From Stackebrandtia albiflava (GTDB lineage: Bacteria; Actinomycetota; Actinomycetes; Mycobacteriales; Micromonosporaceae): a stretch of DNA of 64,000 bases. The stretch covers positions 1 through 64,000 of the forward strand of contig NZ_VLLL01000011.1 of the NCBI RefSeq assembly GCF_007994225.1, read 5' to 3'. The notes below the pieces were generated by a model that was not told the DNA's origin, made no database searches, and worked only from the letters and a program-made list of their open reading frames with translations. Shown here in pieces: positions 32,711-41,937 of this stretch (within the stretch, counting starts at the first letter, position 1; each line of letters opens with the position of its first letter). The translations under genes were made by a program, and so were the position numbers.

Positions 32711-33579
32711 CGCAGGCCGGCGAACAGGTCGTCCTCGGGGAGCCGGGACGGCACCAGCGACTTCACCAACTCGTAGTCCTCGGTCGGCCACGCCTTCTGC
32801 TGCAACTCCATGGGGACCTGGAACCAGAAGCCGTCCGGGTCGACCTGGGTCGCGTGGGCGCGCAGCGCGTCGTCGCGGACCGGGAAGTACTCCGAACAGT
32901 CCACTTTGGTGGTGACGCGTTCGCCCTTGTCGTCGGTCCAGTCGCGGTTGGCGAGCCAGTCGGCGTAAGGCGACTCCAGCCCCTCGGCCAGCATCGCCTC
33001 GTGCAGCGCGGTCATGCGCGCCCGTCCGAACGACATGTGGTAGTACAGTTTGGACGGCTTCCACGGTTCACCGAACTCACGGTAACGATCGGGGTCACCC
33101 GCCGCCTCGAACGCCTCCATGGTGATCACGTGGGTCTTGATGTGATCGGGATGGGGATACCCGCCGTCCTCGTCGTACGTCACGACGACCTGCGGCTTGA
33201 ACTGGCGGATCAGCCGCACCAGCGGTGCCGCGGCGACCTCCAGCGGTTCCAGGTAGAAGCAGTCCTCGGGGAGCGCGATGTCGGAGTCGGGGAGCCAACC
33301 CTCCGGCAGACCGGAGTCGACGAACCCGAGCCACGCCTGCTTCACACCCAGGATCTCGCGGGCGCGGTCCATCTCGCCCGCCCGGATCGAGGCGATGTCG
33401 CGCCACACCTCCGGGCGGTCCATCTTCTTGTTGAGCACGCTGCCGCGCTCGCCACCGGTACAGGTGGCCACCAGTACGTCCACGCCCTCGGTGACGTACT
33501 TCGCCATCGTGGCGGCACCCTTGCTGGACTCGTCGTCGGGGTGAGCGTGGACACACATCAAGCGCAGTTGCTCTGTCAT
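32707..33579 (-). CDS. mca: Mycothiol S-conjugate amidase
   Basis: 290 aa. Mca cleaves mycothiol-toxin conjugates to a mercapturic acid, which is exported, and glucosaminyl-inositol. LmbE/PIG-L fold with zinc motif HAHPDDES (H13, D16), TYDEDGGYPHPDH carrying the third ligand, and the Mca-type length and C-terminus rather than those of MshB. This is good evidence for a mycothiol-making actinobacterium. Start 33579; TACTGT lies about 20 nt upstream on the minus strand. Divergent from DUF4307. Confidence 0.93.
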   Translation of the reverse strand: MTEQLRLMCVHAHPDDESSKGAATMAKYVTEGVDVLVATCTGGERGSVLNKKMDRPEVWRDIASIRAGEMDRAREILGVKQAWLGFVDSGLPEGWLPDSDIALPEDCFYLEPLEVAAAPLVRLIRQFKPQVVVTYDEDGGYPHPDHIKTHVITMEAFEAAGDPDRYREFGEPWKPSKLYYHMSFGRARMTALHEAMLAEGLESPYADWLANRDWTDDKGERVTTKVDCSEYFPVRDDALRAHATQVDPDGFWFQVPMELQQKAWPTEDYELVKSLVPSRLPEDDLFAGLR

Positions 33580-33703
33580 GCGTTGGTACCTTCACAGTAG
33601 GGCCGGTCAGAACGGTCCGGTCGGAGACCGGCGGTTGTGTGAAACAACCGTCTGTCACAATCGATTCTTCCCGAACGGTACGACGAGTCATCAGGAACAG
33701 GCG

Positions 33704-34150
33704 GTGATCATGGACGAGACGCGCACCACTTCCGTGCGGTTTCCTCCGGGCCGCTACGGACGGCGTCGTCCCGACACGGGAGCCGGCACCGGCCTCACGG
33801 GGCGAAGGCCCTCCGCCTGGTTGACCGGGCTCGCGGCACTCGCCGTCGTGATCGCGGGGGTGGCGATCTCGCTCAAGCTGTACGACCAGTACGGGGACCG
33901 GGAATACCACGGTCAGGTACTGGCGTTCGACACCGCCGAGGAATCGGTGTCGATCACCTTCGAGGTGTTCAAGCCGGCCGGAGAGCCGGCCGTCTGCCGA
34001 GTGCGAGCCAGGTCGGCGGACGGCGCGCAGGTCGGCATGGCCGAGGTGTCCATCACCGCCCGGGAGTCCCACGTCACCGTGGAGTACGTCCTGGAGACCA
34101 CTGGCAAACCGGTCACCGGCGAACTTCAACGCTGTTACGCCGCCGAATAG
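33704..34150 (+). CDS. DUF4307 single-pass membrane protein
   Basis: 148 aa. Basic N-terminus (FPPGRYGRRR), one helix (about 40-58) and an extracytoplasmic domain with two Cys. DUF4307 genes commonly sit between mca and greA in actinobacteria, as here. GTG 33704 is preferred because AGGA lies 7 nt upstream; ATG 33710 is the alternative. Function unknown. Confidence 0.88.
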   Translation: MIMDETRTTSVRFPPGRYGRRRPDTGAGTGLTGRRPSAWLTGLAALAVVIAGVAISLKLYDQYGDREYHGQVLAFDTAEESVSITFEVFKPAGEPAVCRVRARSADGAQVGMAEVSITARESHVTVEYVLETTGKPVTGELQRCYAAE

Positions 34151-34250
34151 CACCGGTCGATCGCGGCGATCACCTGTCCGGCAGTTCGGGCGGCGGTTCC
34201 GCGCATCAAGAATCCGATTAATCAACACTTCCGTCCGGGAGGATGCGATC

Positions 34251-34742
34251 GTGTCTCAGAACAATTCCGGGGCGTGGCTGTCCAAAGACGCCCACGACCG
34301 ACTCACCGCAGAACTCGAGGAGCTCATCGCGTCACGTCCGGCCATGGCCGCCGAGATCAACGCCCGCCGGGAGGAGGGCGACCTGCGGGAGAACGGCGGT
34401 TACCACGCCGCCAAGGAGGAGCAGGGCAAGATGGAGTCCCGGATCCGCTACCTCCAGGACTTCCTGCGCACGGCGCAGGTCGGCGATGCCCCCTCGGCCA
34501 ACGAGGTCGCCGCGGGCAGCGTCGTGACCGTCGCCTTCGACGACGACCCCGACGACACCGAGACGTTCCTCCTCGGTTCCCGGGAGATCGCCGCCACCAC
34601 GGACCTGACCGTCTACAGTCCGGAGTCGGCGCTGGGCGCGGCCATCCTCGGCCACGCCGAGGGCGACACCGTCACCTACGCCACGCCGACCGGTGCCCAG
34701 ATGAAGGTCACCATCGTCAAGCTCGCACAGTTCGAGGGCTGA
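34251..34742 (+). CDS. greA: Transcription elongation factor GreA
   Basis: 163 aa. The N-terminal coiled coil (LTAELEELIASRPAMAAEI, REEGDLRENGGYHAAKEEQG) carries the acidic tip that rescues backtracked RNA polymerase by stimulating transcript cleavage; the C-terminal FKBP-like domain (about 85-160) includes SPESALGAAILGHAEGD. GTG 34251 has GGAGG 8 nt upstream. A strong terminator follows immediately. Confidence 0.96.
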   Translation: MSQNNSGAWLSKDAHDRLTAELEELIASRPAMAAEINARREEGDLRENGGYHAAKEEQGKMESRIRYLQDFLRTAQVGDAPSANEVAAGSVVTVAFDDDPDDTETFLLGSREIAATTDLTVYSPESALGAAILGHAEGDTVTYATPTGAQMKVTIVKLAQFEG

Positions 34743-34748
34743 CCAGTC

Positions 34749-34777
34749 CCGGCCGCCGGTGGACCACCGGCGGCCGG
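34749..34777 (+). terminator. greA terminator
   Basis: Near-perfect palindrome with 14-nt arms (34749-34762 with 34764-34777) starting 7 nt after the greA stop. In RNA it would fold as an 11-12 bp stem with a small loop. Confidence 0.85.
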
Positions 34778-34807
34778 TGAACCGCCGGATCACGGATCGT
34801 CCTCTGG

Positions 34808-34813
34808 CATGAT
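34808..34813 (+). promoter_or_regulatory. Candidate leaderless -10 box (ilvA)
   Basis: CATGAT ends 7 nt before ATG 34821. Confidence 0.35.
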
Positions 34814-34820
34814 CACCGCT

Positions 34821-36044
34821 ATGACGCCATTGGTCACCGTCGAGGAGGTCCGTCAGGCGCGCCGCACGCTCACCGGCGTGGTGCGCACGACCCCCATGGA
34901 GCCGTCCCGGGGGCTGACCGGCATCACCGGACCGGTGTACTACAAGTGCGAGAACGTGCAACGCGCCGGGGCGTACAAGGTGCGGGGCGCGTACGTGCGG
35001 CTCAGCCGCCTCGACCACGCCCAGCGGGCACGCGGCGTCGTCGCCGCCAGCGCCGGGAACCACGCGCAGGGAGTCGCCGTCGCCGCCGGGGAGCTCGGCA
35101 TCCGCGCCACCGTCTTCATGCCGCAGGGCGCCCCGCTGCCGAAGGTCGCCGCCACCCGCGGATACGGCGCCACCGTCGAACTCGTCGGCTCCTCGGTGGA
35201 GGACGCCCTCGCCGCCGCCCAGGACTTCGCCGCACGCACCGGCGCCGAGTTCATCCACCCGTTCGACCACCCCGACGTCATCGCCGGGCAGGGCACCGTG
35301 GCGTTGGAGGTGTTCGAACAGTGCCCGGAGGTCAGGACGATCATCGCCGGGGTCGGCGGTGGCGGGCTCATCTCCGGCATCGGTGTCGCCGCCAAGGCGC
35401 TGCGCCCGGACGTGCGGGTGGTCGGTGTCCAGGCGCACGGTTCGGCCGCCTACCCGCCGTCGCTGCGCGCCGGGAACCCGGTCGGCCTGTCGGAATCGGC
35501 GACGATGGCCGACGGGATCCGGGTCGCCCGGCCCGGTGACGTGACCTTCCCGCACGTCCGCGACCTCGTCGACGACGTGGTCACGGTCTCCGAGGAGGAG
35601 ATATCGCAGGCCGTACTGCTCCTGTTGGAACGCAACAAGCTGCTGGTGGAACCGGCCGGCGCGGTCGGGGTGGCGGCCCTGCTGGCCAAGGCGGTCGTGG
35701 CCGAACCGCCCGTCGTGGTGGTCCTGTCGGGCGGCAACATCGACCCGTTGCTGCTGCTGCGGCTCATCGAACACGGCCTGGCCGCCTCGGGCCGGTTCCT
35801 GCGTTTCACGGTCCGCTGCTCCGACCGGCCGGGCGTGTTGGCCGCCATCCTCGGCATGATCGCCGAACGCGGCGGCAACGTCATCGACGTCATGCACCAG
35901 CGTTACGACCCGCGTCTCGCGGTCGGTGAGGTGGCGGTGGCGTTGTCGGTGGAGACCCGCGGCGAGGACCACGCCGCCCACCTGTCGGCCGCGCTGCGGG
36001 ACGCGGGATACCGCCTGTCGTTCCAGTCGGTCGCCAGCCAGTGA
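34821..36044 (+). CDS. ilvA: Threonine ammonia-lyase (threonine deaminase), ACT-domain form
   Basis: 407 aa. PLP fold-type II enzyme making 2-oxobutanoate from threonine, the first step to isoleucine. K53 (GAYKVRGAY) is the PLP lysine; SAGNHAQG and [10 protein letters not shown] bind the cofactor phosphate. A single C-terminal ACT domain (about 328-407; [16 protein letters not shown]) is typical of the shorter biosynthetic/catabolic actinobacterial enzymes. ATG 34821 is chosen over ATG 34809 because of the -10 box spacing. Confidence 0.92.
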   Translation: MTPLVTVEEVRQARRTLTGVVRTTPMEPSRGLTGITGPVYYKCENVQRAGAYKVRGAYVRLSRLDHAQRARGVVAASAGNHAQGVAVAAGELGIRATVFMPQGAPLPKVAATRGYGATVELVGSSVEDALAAAQDFAARTGAEFIHPFDHPDVIAGQGTVALEVFEQCPEVRTIIAGVGGGGLISGIGVAAKALRPDVRVVGVQAHGSAAYPPSLRAGNPVGLSESATMADGIRVARPGDVTFPHVRDLVDDVVTVSEEEISQAVLLLLERNKLLVEPAGAVGVAALLAKAVVAEPPVVVVLSGGNIDPLLLLRLIEHGLAASGRFLRFTVRCSDRPGVLAAILGMIAERGGNVIDVMHQRYDPRLAVGEVAVALSVETRGEDHAAHLSAALRDAGYRLSFQSVASQ

Positions 36045-36088
36045 ACCGTTCGCACCGGCGGTCCGTCGGGGATGTCGCCCCCGTCCTC

Positions 36089-36094
36089 TACGCT
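36089..36094 (+). promoter_or_regulatory. Candidate leaderless -10 box (ung)
   Basis: TACGCT ends 8 nt before GTG 36103. The same hexamer and spacing precede uppS. Confidence 0.4.
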
Positions 36095-36102
36095 TTACAG
36101 CC

Positions 36103-36792
36103 GTGGTGAAAGCATTGCATGAAATCGTGGAACCGGGCTGGGCCAAGGCATTGGAGCCGGTCGCTGATCAGATCACGGCGATGGGCGAGTTCCTGCGCGC
36201 GGAGCTGGCGGAGGGACGTAGCTACCTGCCCGCCGGTGAGAACGTGTTGCGGGCGTTCACCCAGCCGTTCGACAGGGTCCGGATCCTGATCGTCGGCCAG
36301 GACCCCTACCCCACGCCGGGACACGCCGTCGGGCTCAGCTTCTCGGTCGCTCCGGACGTGCGGCCGCTGCCCAAGAGCCTTGTCAACATCTTCAAGGAGT
36401 ACGCGGCCGACCTGGGACACCCGCTGCCGACCAACGGCGACCTGACGCCGTGGGCGGACCAGGGGGTGCTGCTCCTCAACCGTGCCCTGACCACCGCGCC
36501 CGGCAAACCCGGCGCGCACAAGAACAAGGGCTGGGAGAAGGTCACCGAACAGGCGATCCGGGCGCTCGCCGAGCGCGGTGGACCGTTGGTCGCGATCCTG
36601 TGGGGCCGAGACGCCCGCAACCTGCGTCCGCTGCTGGAGCCGGTGCCCTGCATCGAGTCCGCGCACCCGAGCCCGCTGTCGGCGCGCAGCGGCTTCTTCG
36701 GGTCCACACCGTTCAGCCGCGCCAACACGCTGCTGGTGGAGCAGGGCGGCGAACCGATCGACTGGCGGCTGCCCTCGCCGGAGGACACCTGA
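36103..36792 (+). CDS. ung: Uracil-DNA glycosylase, family 1
   Basis: 229 aa. Removes uracil from DNA. Catalytic [11 protein letters not shown] with D67, [10 protein letters not shown], and HPSPLSA with H188 are the family-1 motifs. GTG 36103 or GTG 36106 starts the protein; no ribosome-binding site is seen, in line with the leaderless -10 box. The hairpin at 36829-36863 follows. Confidence 0.95.
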   Translation: MVKALHEIVEPGWAKALEPVADQITAMGEFLRAELAEGRSYLPAGENVLRAFTQPFDRVRILIVGQDPYPTPGHAVGLSFSVAPDVRPLPKSLVNIFKEYAADLGHPLPTNGDLTPWADQGVLLLNRALTTAPGKPGAHKNKGWEKVTEQAIRALAERGGPLVAILWGRDARNLRPLLEPVPCIESAHPSPLSARSGFFGSTPFSRANTLLVEQGGEPIDWRLPSPEDT

Positions 36793-36828
36793 TCCTCAAT
36801 GGATTGAAATCGCTTGATCGCATAGGGT

Positions 36829-36863
36829 GACGGCGCCGTGGGATTCCCCCTCACGGCGCCGTC
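36829..36863 (+). terminator. ung terminator
   Basis: 12-bp stem (36829-36840 with 36852-36863) and 11-nt loop, 37 bp past the ung stop and 25 bp before the next gene. Confidence 0.8.
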
Positions 36864-36887
36864 TCCGCGATCAAGGAGCCCACATCG

Positions 36888-37757
36888 GTGGTCACCGTCG
36901 AACACGAAACCCTCATAGAACTGTTCCGTACCGCGAAACCACTCGCCCTCGACCTGCTTCAACAGGTGTACGGCTTGTCCGTACCCGAATACACCGACCT
37001 CCGCGACGAATCCGAAAGCTGCGGTGAGGTCGTCCCGGTGGAGCGCCGGGCCGATTCGGTGCAGACCCTCCGCGACGGCTCCGGCAGGGCGCGCATGGCG
37101 CTGATCCTGGAGGTCCAGCGGAAGTACCGCGTCGAGAAGTGGCCCAGCCTGCTGGCGTACGTATCCGCCGCCGCGAACCGGTACCGATGCCCGGTGGTGT
37201 TGTTGCTGCTGTGCCCCGACGACAAGGAGGCACGCGAGTTCCGCACCGTCAGGGACTTCGGGTACGGCAAGGTCACGCTCGAACCGGTGGTCGTCTCCTA
37301 CCGAGACGTACCGTTGATCAAGGACGTCACCGAGGCGACGGCTCACATCGGGCTGGCGATGCTGTCGGCCCTGGCCCACGGCCACCGGGCGGACGAGGGC
37401 GAAACCGCGTTGAACGCGCTGGCGGCGGCGTTCGACACGGTCGACATCGGCGCCGCCACCCAATACTCTGATCTCATGCTCGCCTCTCTCGAGGGGTTGG
37501 CGCAGGCGCACTGGAGGGAACTGATGGCATCGGGCACGTACACGTACCAGAACGAATACGCGCGCGAGTTGATCGCGGCCGGCGAGGCCCGGGGCGAGGC
37601 GAAGCTGTTCCTGAAGCTGCTGGCCAAACGAGGCCTGGAGGTGTCGCCGCAGCGGCGGGAGCAGATCGAGTCGTGCACCGACGCCGGACAGGTGGAGGAG
37701 TGGTTCGACCGCGCGCTGACGGCCCGGTCGATCGACGAGGTGTTCGACGGCGAGTGA
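36888..37757 (+). CDS. Rpn/PD-(D/E)XK-like protein of unknown function
   Basis: 289 aa. The N-terminal half contains RMALILEVQRKYRVEKWPSL, which has the E-x-Q form of the PD-(D/E)XK nuclease core strand, followed by helical YVSAAANRYRCPVVLLLLCPD. The C-terminal half (ELIAAGEARGEAKLFLKLLAKRGLEV, then EEWFDRALTARSIDEVF) resembles the tails of Rpn-type/DUF4351 proteins. Such proteins are common in Streptomyces-type genomes in multiple copies; nuclease activity is not shown. GTG 36888 has AAGGAG 9 nt upstream. Confidence 0.75.
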   Translation: MVTVEHETLIELFRTAKPLALDLLQQVYGLSVPEYTDLRDESESCGEVVPVERRADSVQTLRDGSGRARMALILEVQRKYRVEKWPSLLAYVSAAANRYRCPVVLLLLCPDDKEAREFRTVRDFGYGKVTLEPVVVSYRDVPLIKDVTEATAHIGLAMLSALAHGHRADEGETALNALAAAFDTVDIGAATQYSDLMLASLEGLAQAHWRELMASGTYTYQNEYARELIAAGEARGEAKLFLKLLAKRGLEVSPQRREQIESCTDAGQVEEWFDRALTARSIDEVFDGE

Positions 37758-37781
37758 TCCCGGTTGCTCCGGTGAGGTGTC

Positions 37782-37798
37782 ACCCCCCTTCGGGGGGT
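37782..37798 (+). terminator. Short G/C hairpin abutting a -10 box
   Basis: 7-bp stem (37782-37788 with 37792-37798) and TTC loop. Its last base is also the first base of the TAGCGT -10 box of the next gene. Confidence 0.65.
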
Positions 37799-37803
37799 AG
37801 CGT
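37798..37803 (+). promoter_or_regulatory. Candidate leaderless -10 box (70-aa membrane protein)
   Basis: TAGCGT ends 6 nt before GTG 37810. Confidence 0.45.
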
Positions 37804-37809
37804 GAAGGC

Positions 37810-38022
37810 GTGATCGAGATCCTGGCCGACGGCGTGAACAACTTCGGCGACACCCGAGGCGGCGGGCTTGCCGGGCCCACCGGCCTGTTCATCATCCTCG
37901 TGCTGGCCGTGGCGACCGTCCTGCTGATCAGGAACATGAACAAGCGCCTCAAACGGCTCCCCGCCGAGTTCCCCGCGATGGAACGCCGCGCGGACACCGA
38001 GACCGACCGCACCGACGACTGA
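37810..38022 (+). CDS. Small single-pass membrane protein
   Basis: 70 aa. One helix (about 26-43, LFIILVLAVATVLLIRNM) with a Gly-rich N-terminus and a basic then acidic cytoplasmic tail (NKRLKRLP, ERRADTETDRTDD). Not assigned to a named family. It has its own leaderless promoter and its own terminator, so it is monocistronic. Confidence 0.75.
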   Translation: MIEILADGVNNFGDTRGGGLAGPTGLFIILVLAVATVLLIRNMNKRLKRLPAEFPAMERRADTETDRTDD

Positions 38023-38037
38023 CCCGCGACGACACCG

Positions 38038-38066
38038 ACGCCCCGCACCGCACAGGTGCGGGGCGT
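38038..38066 (+). terminator. Terminator of the 70-aa membrane protein gene
   Basis: 12-bp stem (38038-38049 with 38055-38066) and 5-nt loop, 16 bp past the stop, followed by TCT. Confidence 0.8.
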
Positions 38067-38254
38067 TCTGCGTGTCCACCGATCCACGCGCCGGGAAACG
38101 GACTCCGGGGACCGGTGGGCGTTGACGGGACGACACGTGGGAAACCAGCCGTTCGGGGGAGTGTCCCCGAACGAACAACGACTGTAATCTTGTAAGCGTC
38201 GATACGGCGTATACCGAGGACGTGGCCCGGTCGCCGCGCTGACTGGAGGCTGCG

Positions 38255-38812
38255 ATGCAACAACGAGACAACACCGGTTCCTGGCGCTACGCCGACGTCC
38301 CGTACGCCGACGACGCCGCGATGTGGATCGCCGGCCGCCTGCCCGACGACTGGTTCATCGCACCGCCCGAGGTGTCCGCAGACCGGGACGAACTCATCGT
38401 CATCGGTCGACTGGAGACCCCCGACTACGAACCCGACGCCACCGACGCCGACCGCGCCGCCGCGGAGGAGAGCCGCATCAGTCGGTTCCGGGAGGCCACC
38501 CGCGACCACCGGGTCCGCATCTCCCAACAGATTCAGCACCGCTACCAGCGTCGCGCCAGTTGGGGCGCCGCCTGCGGTGACACCCGGATCGTCTTCACCC
38601 ACCAGACCGTGCCGGTCATGTCGCGGCTGCGGCAACCGGAACGGCAGGTCCTCGACACCCTCGTCGACTCCGGAGTCGCCCGCTCCCGGTCCGACGCGTT
38701 GTCGTGGTGCGTCCGCCTGGTGGGCGAACACGCCGACTCCTGGCTGGCCGAACTCCGGTCGGCGATGGAGGGAGTGGACGAACTGCGACGACAGGGACCC
38801 AACATCACCTGA
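38255..38812 (+). CDS. Conserved-type cytoplasmic protein of unknown function
   Basis: 185 aa, no membrane helix. The C-terminal part (MSRLRQPERQVLDTLVDSGVARSRSDALSWCVRLVGEH) looks like a ribbon-helix-helix or similar small DNA/protein-binding segment (SRSDALSWCVR is typical of such helices). The N-terminal half is acidic. GGAGG lies 5 nt before ATG 38255. A DNA-binding role is inference. Confidence 0.75.
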   Translation: MQQRDNTGSWRYADVPYADDAAMWIAGRLPDDWFIAPPEVSADRDELIVIGRLETPDYEPDATDADRAAAEESRISRFREATRDHRVRISQQIQHRYQRRASWGAACGDTRIVFTHQTVPVMSRLRQPERQVLDTLVDSGVARSRSDALSWCVRLVGEHADSWLAELRSAMEGVDELRRQGPNIT

Positions 38813-38931
38813 GGTCCGTCGCGGTACCGCCACACAGCGTCGACGCCGTTCTCGCGCCGGGAGGGGAGCACGAGGGCGGCGTCCGCCGTGTGTGTGACGC
38901 GTTCTGCGCATCCGTGCGCGAGGATGCGTGA

Positions 38932-38967
38932 TCATGTACCACTTTTCGCGCAAAGCTGCTCATGTAC
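38932..38967. repeat. Direct repeat of TCATGTAC upstream of pckG
   Basis: Two copies of TCATGTAC (38932-38939 and 38960-38967), 28 bp apart centre to centre, in an AT-richer part of the 313-bp spacer before pckG. TACCCT at 39044-39049 may be the pckG -10 box, so the repeats would lie in an operator position upstream. No gene is seen in 38813-39125. Confidence 0.4.
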
Positions 38968-39125
38968 ACATCGGGTGCCGCGGCGACGCCGAATTGTCGA
39001 GGTTTATGGGCTTTTGCCGCCCCGCGGTCCCGGCATCCGGGCATACCCTGTCGGCAGTCATGCGACGTCGCGGTAACCGTCCGGTGCCCGCGTCCGTCCG
39101 CCGCCGTCAACAAAGGAGCAACCGA

Positions 39126-40964
39126 ATGAGCGCACCGGTCGCGATCCAGGGACTGGACACCACCGCCACGACACATCCCGGGTTGCTTTCCTGGGTCGCC
39201 GAGATGGCCACGCTGACCACCCCGGACCGGGTCGTGTGGTGCGACGGCTCCGACGCCGAATGGCGCCGCCTCACCGATCAACTCGTGGAGGCGGGCACGC
39301 TCGTGCGCCTCGACGAGAAGCACAAGCCCAACTCGTTCTGGGCACGCACCGACCCCTCCGACGTGGCGCGCGTCGAGGAACGCACCTTCATCTGCTCGGA
39401 ACGCGAATCCGACGCCGGCCCCACCAACAACTGGATGGCGCCCCACGAGATGAAGCAGACCATGACGGAGCTGTACCGCGGCTGCATGCGGGGCCGCACC
39501 ATGTACGTCATCCCGTTCTGCATGGGACCGCTCACCGCGGAGAAACCGATGTTCGGTGTGGAGTTGACCGACTCCGCCTACGTGGTCGCCAGTATGCGGA
39601 TCATGGCCCGGATGGGATCGGAGGTACTGGCGGCCATGGGCGACACGGCGGAGTTCGTGCCGGCCATGCACTCCATCGGCGCACCGCTGGAACCCGGCGA
39701 GGCGGACGTGGCGTGGCCGTGCAGCCAGACCAAGTACATCTCCCACTTCCCCGAGACCCGCGAGATCTGGTCGTACGGGTCCGGATACGGCGGTAACTCG
39801 CTGCTGGGCAAGAAGTGCTTCTCGCTGCGCATCGGCTCCGTCATGGGACGCGACGAGGGCTGGCTCGCCGAGCACATGCTCATCCTGCGGCTGACCAGCC
39901 CCGCCGGCAAGGTCTACCACATCACCGGCGCGTTCCCCAGTGCGTGCGGCAAGACCAACCTGGCGATGCTGGAACCCACCATCCCCGGATGGAAGGTCGA
40001 GACGCTCGGCGACGACATCGCGTGGATGCGGTTCGGGGAGGACGGCCGTCTCTACGCCGTCAACCCGGAGTACGGCCTGTTCGGGGTCGCCCCGGGCACC
40101 GACTACACCACCAACCCCAACGCGATGCGCACCATCGCCAAGGGCAACTCGCTGTTCACGAACGTGGCGTTGACCGACGACGGCGACATCTGGTGGGAGG
40201 GCATGGGCGAACCGCCCGCGCACCTCACCGACTGGAAGGGCCGGGACTGGACCCCCGACTCCGACGAGCCGTCGTCCCACCCCAACAGCCGGTTCTGCAC
40301 CCCGATCACGCAGTGCCCGATCCTGGCCGACGCCTACGACGACCCCCGGGGCGTCCCGATCGACGCCATCCTCTTCGGTGGCCGCCGCGCCGGCACGATC
40401 CCGCTGGTGAGCCAGTCCCGCGACTGGAACCACGGCGTCTTCCAGGGGGCGACGTTGTCCTCGGAGACGACCGCCGCCGCCGTGGGCAAGGTCGGTGTCG
40501 TGCGGCGCGACCCGATGGCGATGCTGCCGTTCATCGGCTACCACGCCGGTGACTACTTCTCGCACTGGATTGACATGGGCAAGGGTCCGGCGGGCGGCGG
40601 TGACGCCGACCGGCTGCCGAAGATCTTCTACGTGAACTGGTTCCGCCGCGGCGAGGACGGCCGGTTCCTGTGGCCGGGGTTCGGTGAGAACAGCCGGGTC
40701 CTCAAGTGGGTGGTGGAACGCCTGGAGGGCACCGCCGAGGCCCGCGAGACGCCGGTCGGTTTCGTGCCCACCCCGGAGGCGTTGGACACCGACGGCCTCG
40801 ACATCTCACGCGACGACCTCGTCGCCGCGCTCGCGGTGGACCCGGAGGAGTGGCGCGCCGAGCTGCCCTCCATCAACGAGTGGTTCGAACGCTTCGGTGA
40901 CAAGCTGCCGGGCGTGCTGTGGGCCGAGCTCGACGCGTTGAAGGCGCGGCTGGCGAACGACTGA
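39126..40964 (+). CDS. pckG: Phosphoenolpyruvate carboxykinase (GTP)
   Basis: 612 aa, the family length. Converts oxaloacetate plus GTP to PEP, the entry to gluconeogenesis (or runs in reverse in anaplerosis). [13 protein letters not shown] (270-282) is the kinase-1a P-loop with the hyper-reactive C274; [27 protein letters not shown] is the substrate and metal region. AAAGGAG lies 7 nt before ATG 39126; upstream in-frame sequence is AT-richer and non-coding-like. Confidence 0.97.
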   Translation: MSAPVAIQGLDTTATTHPGLLSWVAEMATLTTPDRVVWCDGSDAEWRRLTDQLVEAGTLVRLDEKHKPNSFWARTDPSDVARVEERTFICSERESDAGPTNNWMAPHEMKQTMTELYRGCMRGRTMYVIPFCMGPLTAEKPMFGVELTDSAYVVASMRIMARMGSEVLAAMGDTAEFVPAMHSIGAPLEPGEADVAWPCSQTKYISHFPETREIWSYGSGYGGNSLLGKKCFSLRIGSVMGRDEGWLAEHMLILRLTSPAGKVYHITGAFPSACGKTNLAMLEPTIPGWKVETLGDDIAWMRFGEDGRLYAVNPEYGLFGVAPGTDYTTNPNAMRTIAKGNSLFTNVALTDDGDIWWEGMGEPPAHLTDWKGRDWTPDSDEPSSHPNSRFCTPITQCPILADAYDDPRGVPIDAILFGGRRAGTIPLVSQSRDWNHGVFQGATLSSETTAAAVGKVGVVRRDPMAMLPFIGYHAGDYFSHWIDMGKGPAGGGDADRLPKIFYVNWFRRGEDGRFLWPGFGENSRVLKWVVERLEGTAEARETPVGFVPTPEALDTDGLDISRDDLVAALAVDPEEWRAELPSINEWFERFGDKLPGVLWAELDALKARLAND

Positions 40965-40989
40965 GCGGATCCGACCGAGCCGAACGCGC

Positions 40990-41071
40990 ACGTGGTCGGC
41001 CATGCGACCGTGGGGAGACCGGACCGGGGTGTGATCCGGCGGCCCATCGACGGTCGGGTGGCCGACCACGT
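40990..41071 (+). other. Nested three-stem hairpin between pckG and uppS
   Basis: Outer perfect 13-bp arm (40990-41002 with 41059-41071), middle 7-bp arm (41005-41011 with 41050-41056) and inner 5-bp arm (41019-41023 with 41035-41039) stack into one 82-nt rod. It is probably the pckG terminator, but is larger than the other terminators of the window. Confidence 0.65.
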
Positions 41072-41148
41072 CATCGTGGGGCAATGTGCCCATTCCCGGC
41101 CAATGGTGAGAGACCGGGCCACCCCCGGCGAGATCACCGTACGCGGAC

Positions 41149-41154
41149 TACGCT
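41149..41154 (+). promoter_or_regulatory. Candidate leaderless -10 box (uppS)
   Basis: TACGCT ends 8 nt before GTG 41163. Confidence 0.4.
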
Positions 41155-41162
41155 TACCTGCT

Positions 41163-41933
41163 GTGGCGATGCGTGATCTGCTGTACCGGCTCTACGAGAA
41201 GCGACTGGCCGCCAAGCTGGCGGGCGGGCCGCTCCCGGCGCATGTCGGGGTGATGGTGGACGGCAACCGCCGGTGGGCCAAGGACATGGGTTTCGTCAAT
41301 CCGAACGACGGCCACCGGGAGGGCGCCGAACACATCAAGCGCCTGTTGCGCTGGTGCGACGAGGCCGGAGTCCGGCACGTCACGATCTGGCTGTTGTCCA
41401 CAGAGAACATGGGGCGGCCGGCGGTCGAGCTGGAGCCGCTGTTGCAGATAATCCAGGACCTCGCCGTCGAGCTCGCCGAAGCCGGGCAGCCGTGGCGGCT
41501 TCGGACCATCGGAGCGCTCGACCTGCTACCCGCCCACCACGCCTCCGCGATCAAGCGGGCCGCCGAGAGCACAGTGGACCGTACCGACGGCGCGGTCGTC
41601 AACCTCGCCATCTGCTACGGCGGCCACCGCGAGATCACCGACGCGGTCCGCGCCCTGCTGCACGAGTACGACAGGCGCGGCAAGACCCTCCACGAGGTCG
41701 CCGACGAGCTCGAGGCGCAGGACATCGCCGACCACCTCTACCTGAAGGACCAGCCCGCCCCCGACCTGCTCATCCGCACCAGCGGCGAGCAGCGGCTGTC
41801 GGGGTTCCTGCTGTGGCAGTCGGCGTACTCGGAGTTCTACTTCTGCGACCTCAACTGGCCCGACTTCCGGCGCGTCGACTTCCTCCGCGCCCTACGGTCC
41901 TACTCCTCCCGCCAACGCCGCTACGGCGTCTGA
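41163..41933 (+). CDS. uppS: Isoprenyl transferase (cis-prenyl diphosphate synthase)
   Basis: 256 aa. Adds isoprenyl units in cis to make the polyprenyl phosphate carrier for wall synthesis, or a shorter Z-prenyl diphosphate; actinobacteria often have two such enzymes and the chain length cannot be told here. Motifs HVGVMVDGNRRWAK (D33 catalytic), HVTIWLLSTENMGRP, ICYGGHREI and RTSGEQRLSGFLLWQSAYSEFYF are complete. GTG 41163 (or ATG 41169) is the start; upstream in-frame codons are not conserved-looking. Confidence 0.93.
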   Translation: MAMRDLLYRLYEKRLAAKLAGGPLPAHVGVMVDGNRRWAKDMGFVNPNDGHREGAEHIKRLLRWCDEAGVRHVTIWLLSTENMGRPAVELEPLLQIIQDLAVELAEAGQPWRLRTIGALDLLPAHHASAIKRAAESTVDRTDGAVVNLAICYGGHREITDAVRALLHEYDRRGKTLHEVADELEAQDIADHLYLKDQPAPDLLIRTSGEQRLSGFLLWQSAYSEFYFCDLNWPDFRRVDFLRALRSYSSRQRRYGV

Positions 41934-41937
41934 GCCG

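Noticed and set aside
34332-36146. 604-residue minus-strand frame over ilvA and greA
   Set aside because: Antisense shadow; both plus-strand genes are recognisable enzymes.
41394-41402. DnaA box TTGTCCACA inside uppS
   Set aside because: Single copy within a coding sequence, encoding conserved residues (LLSTE); probably chance.
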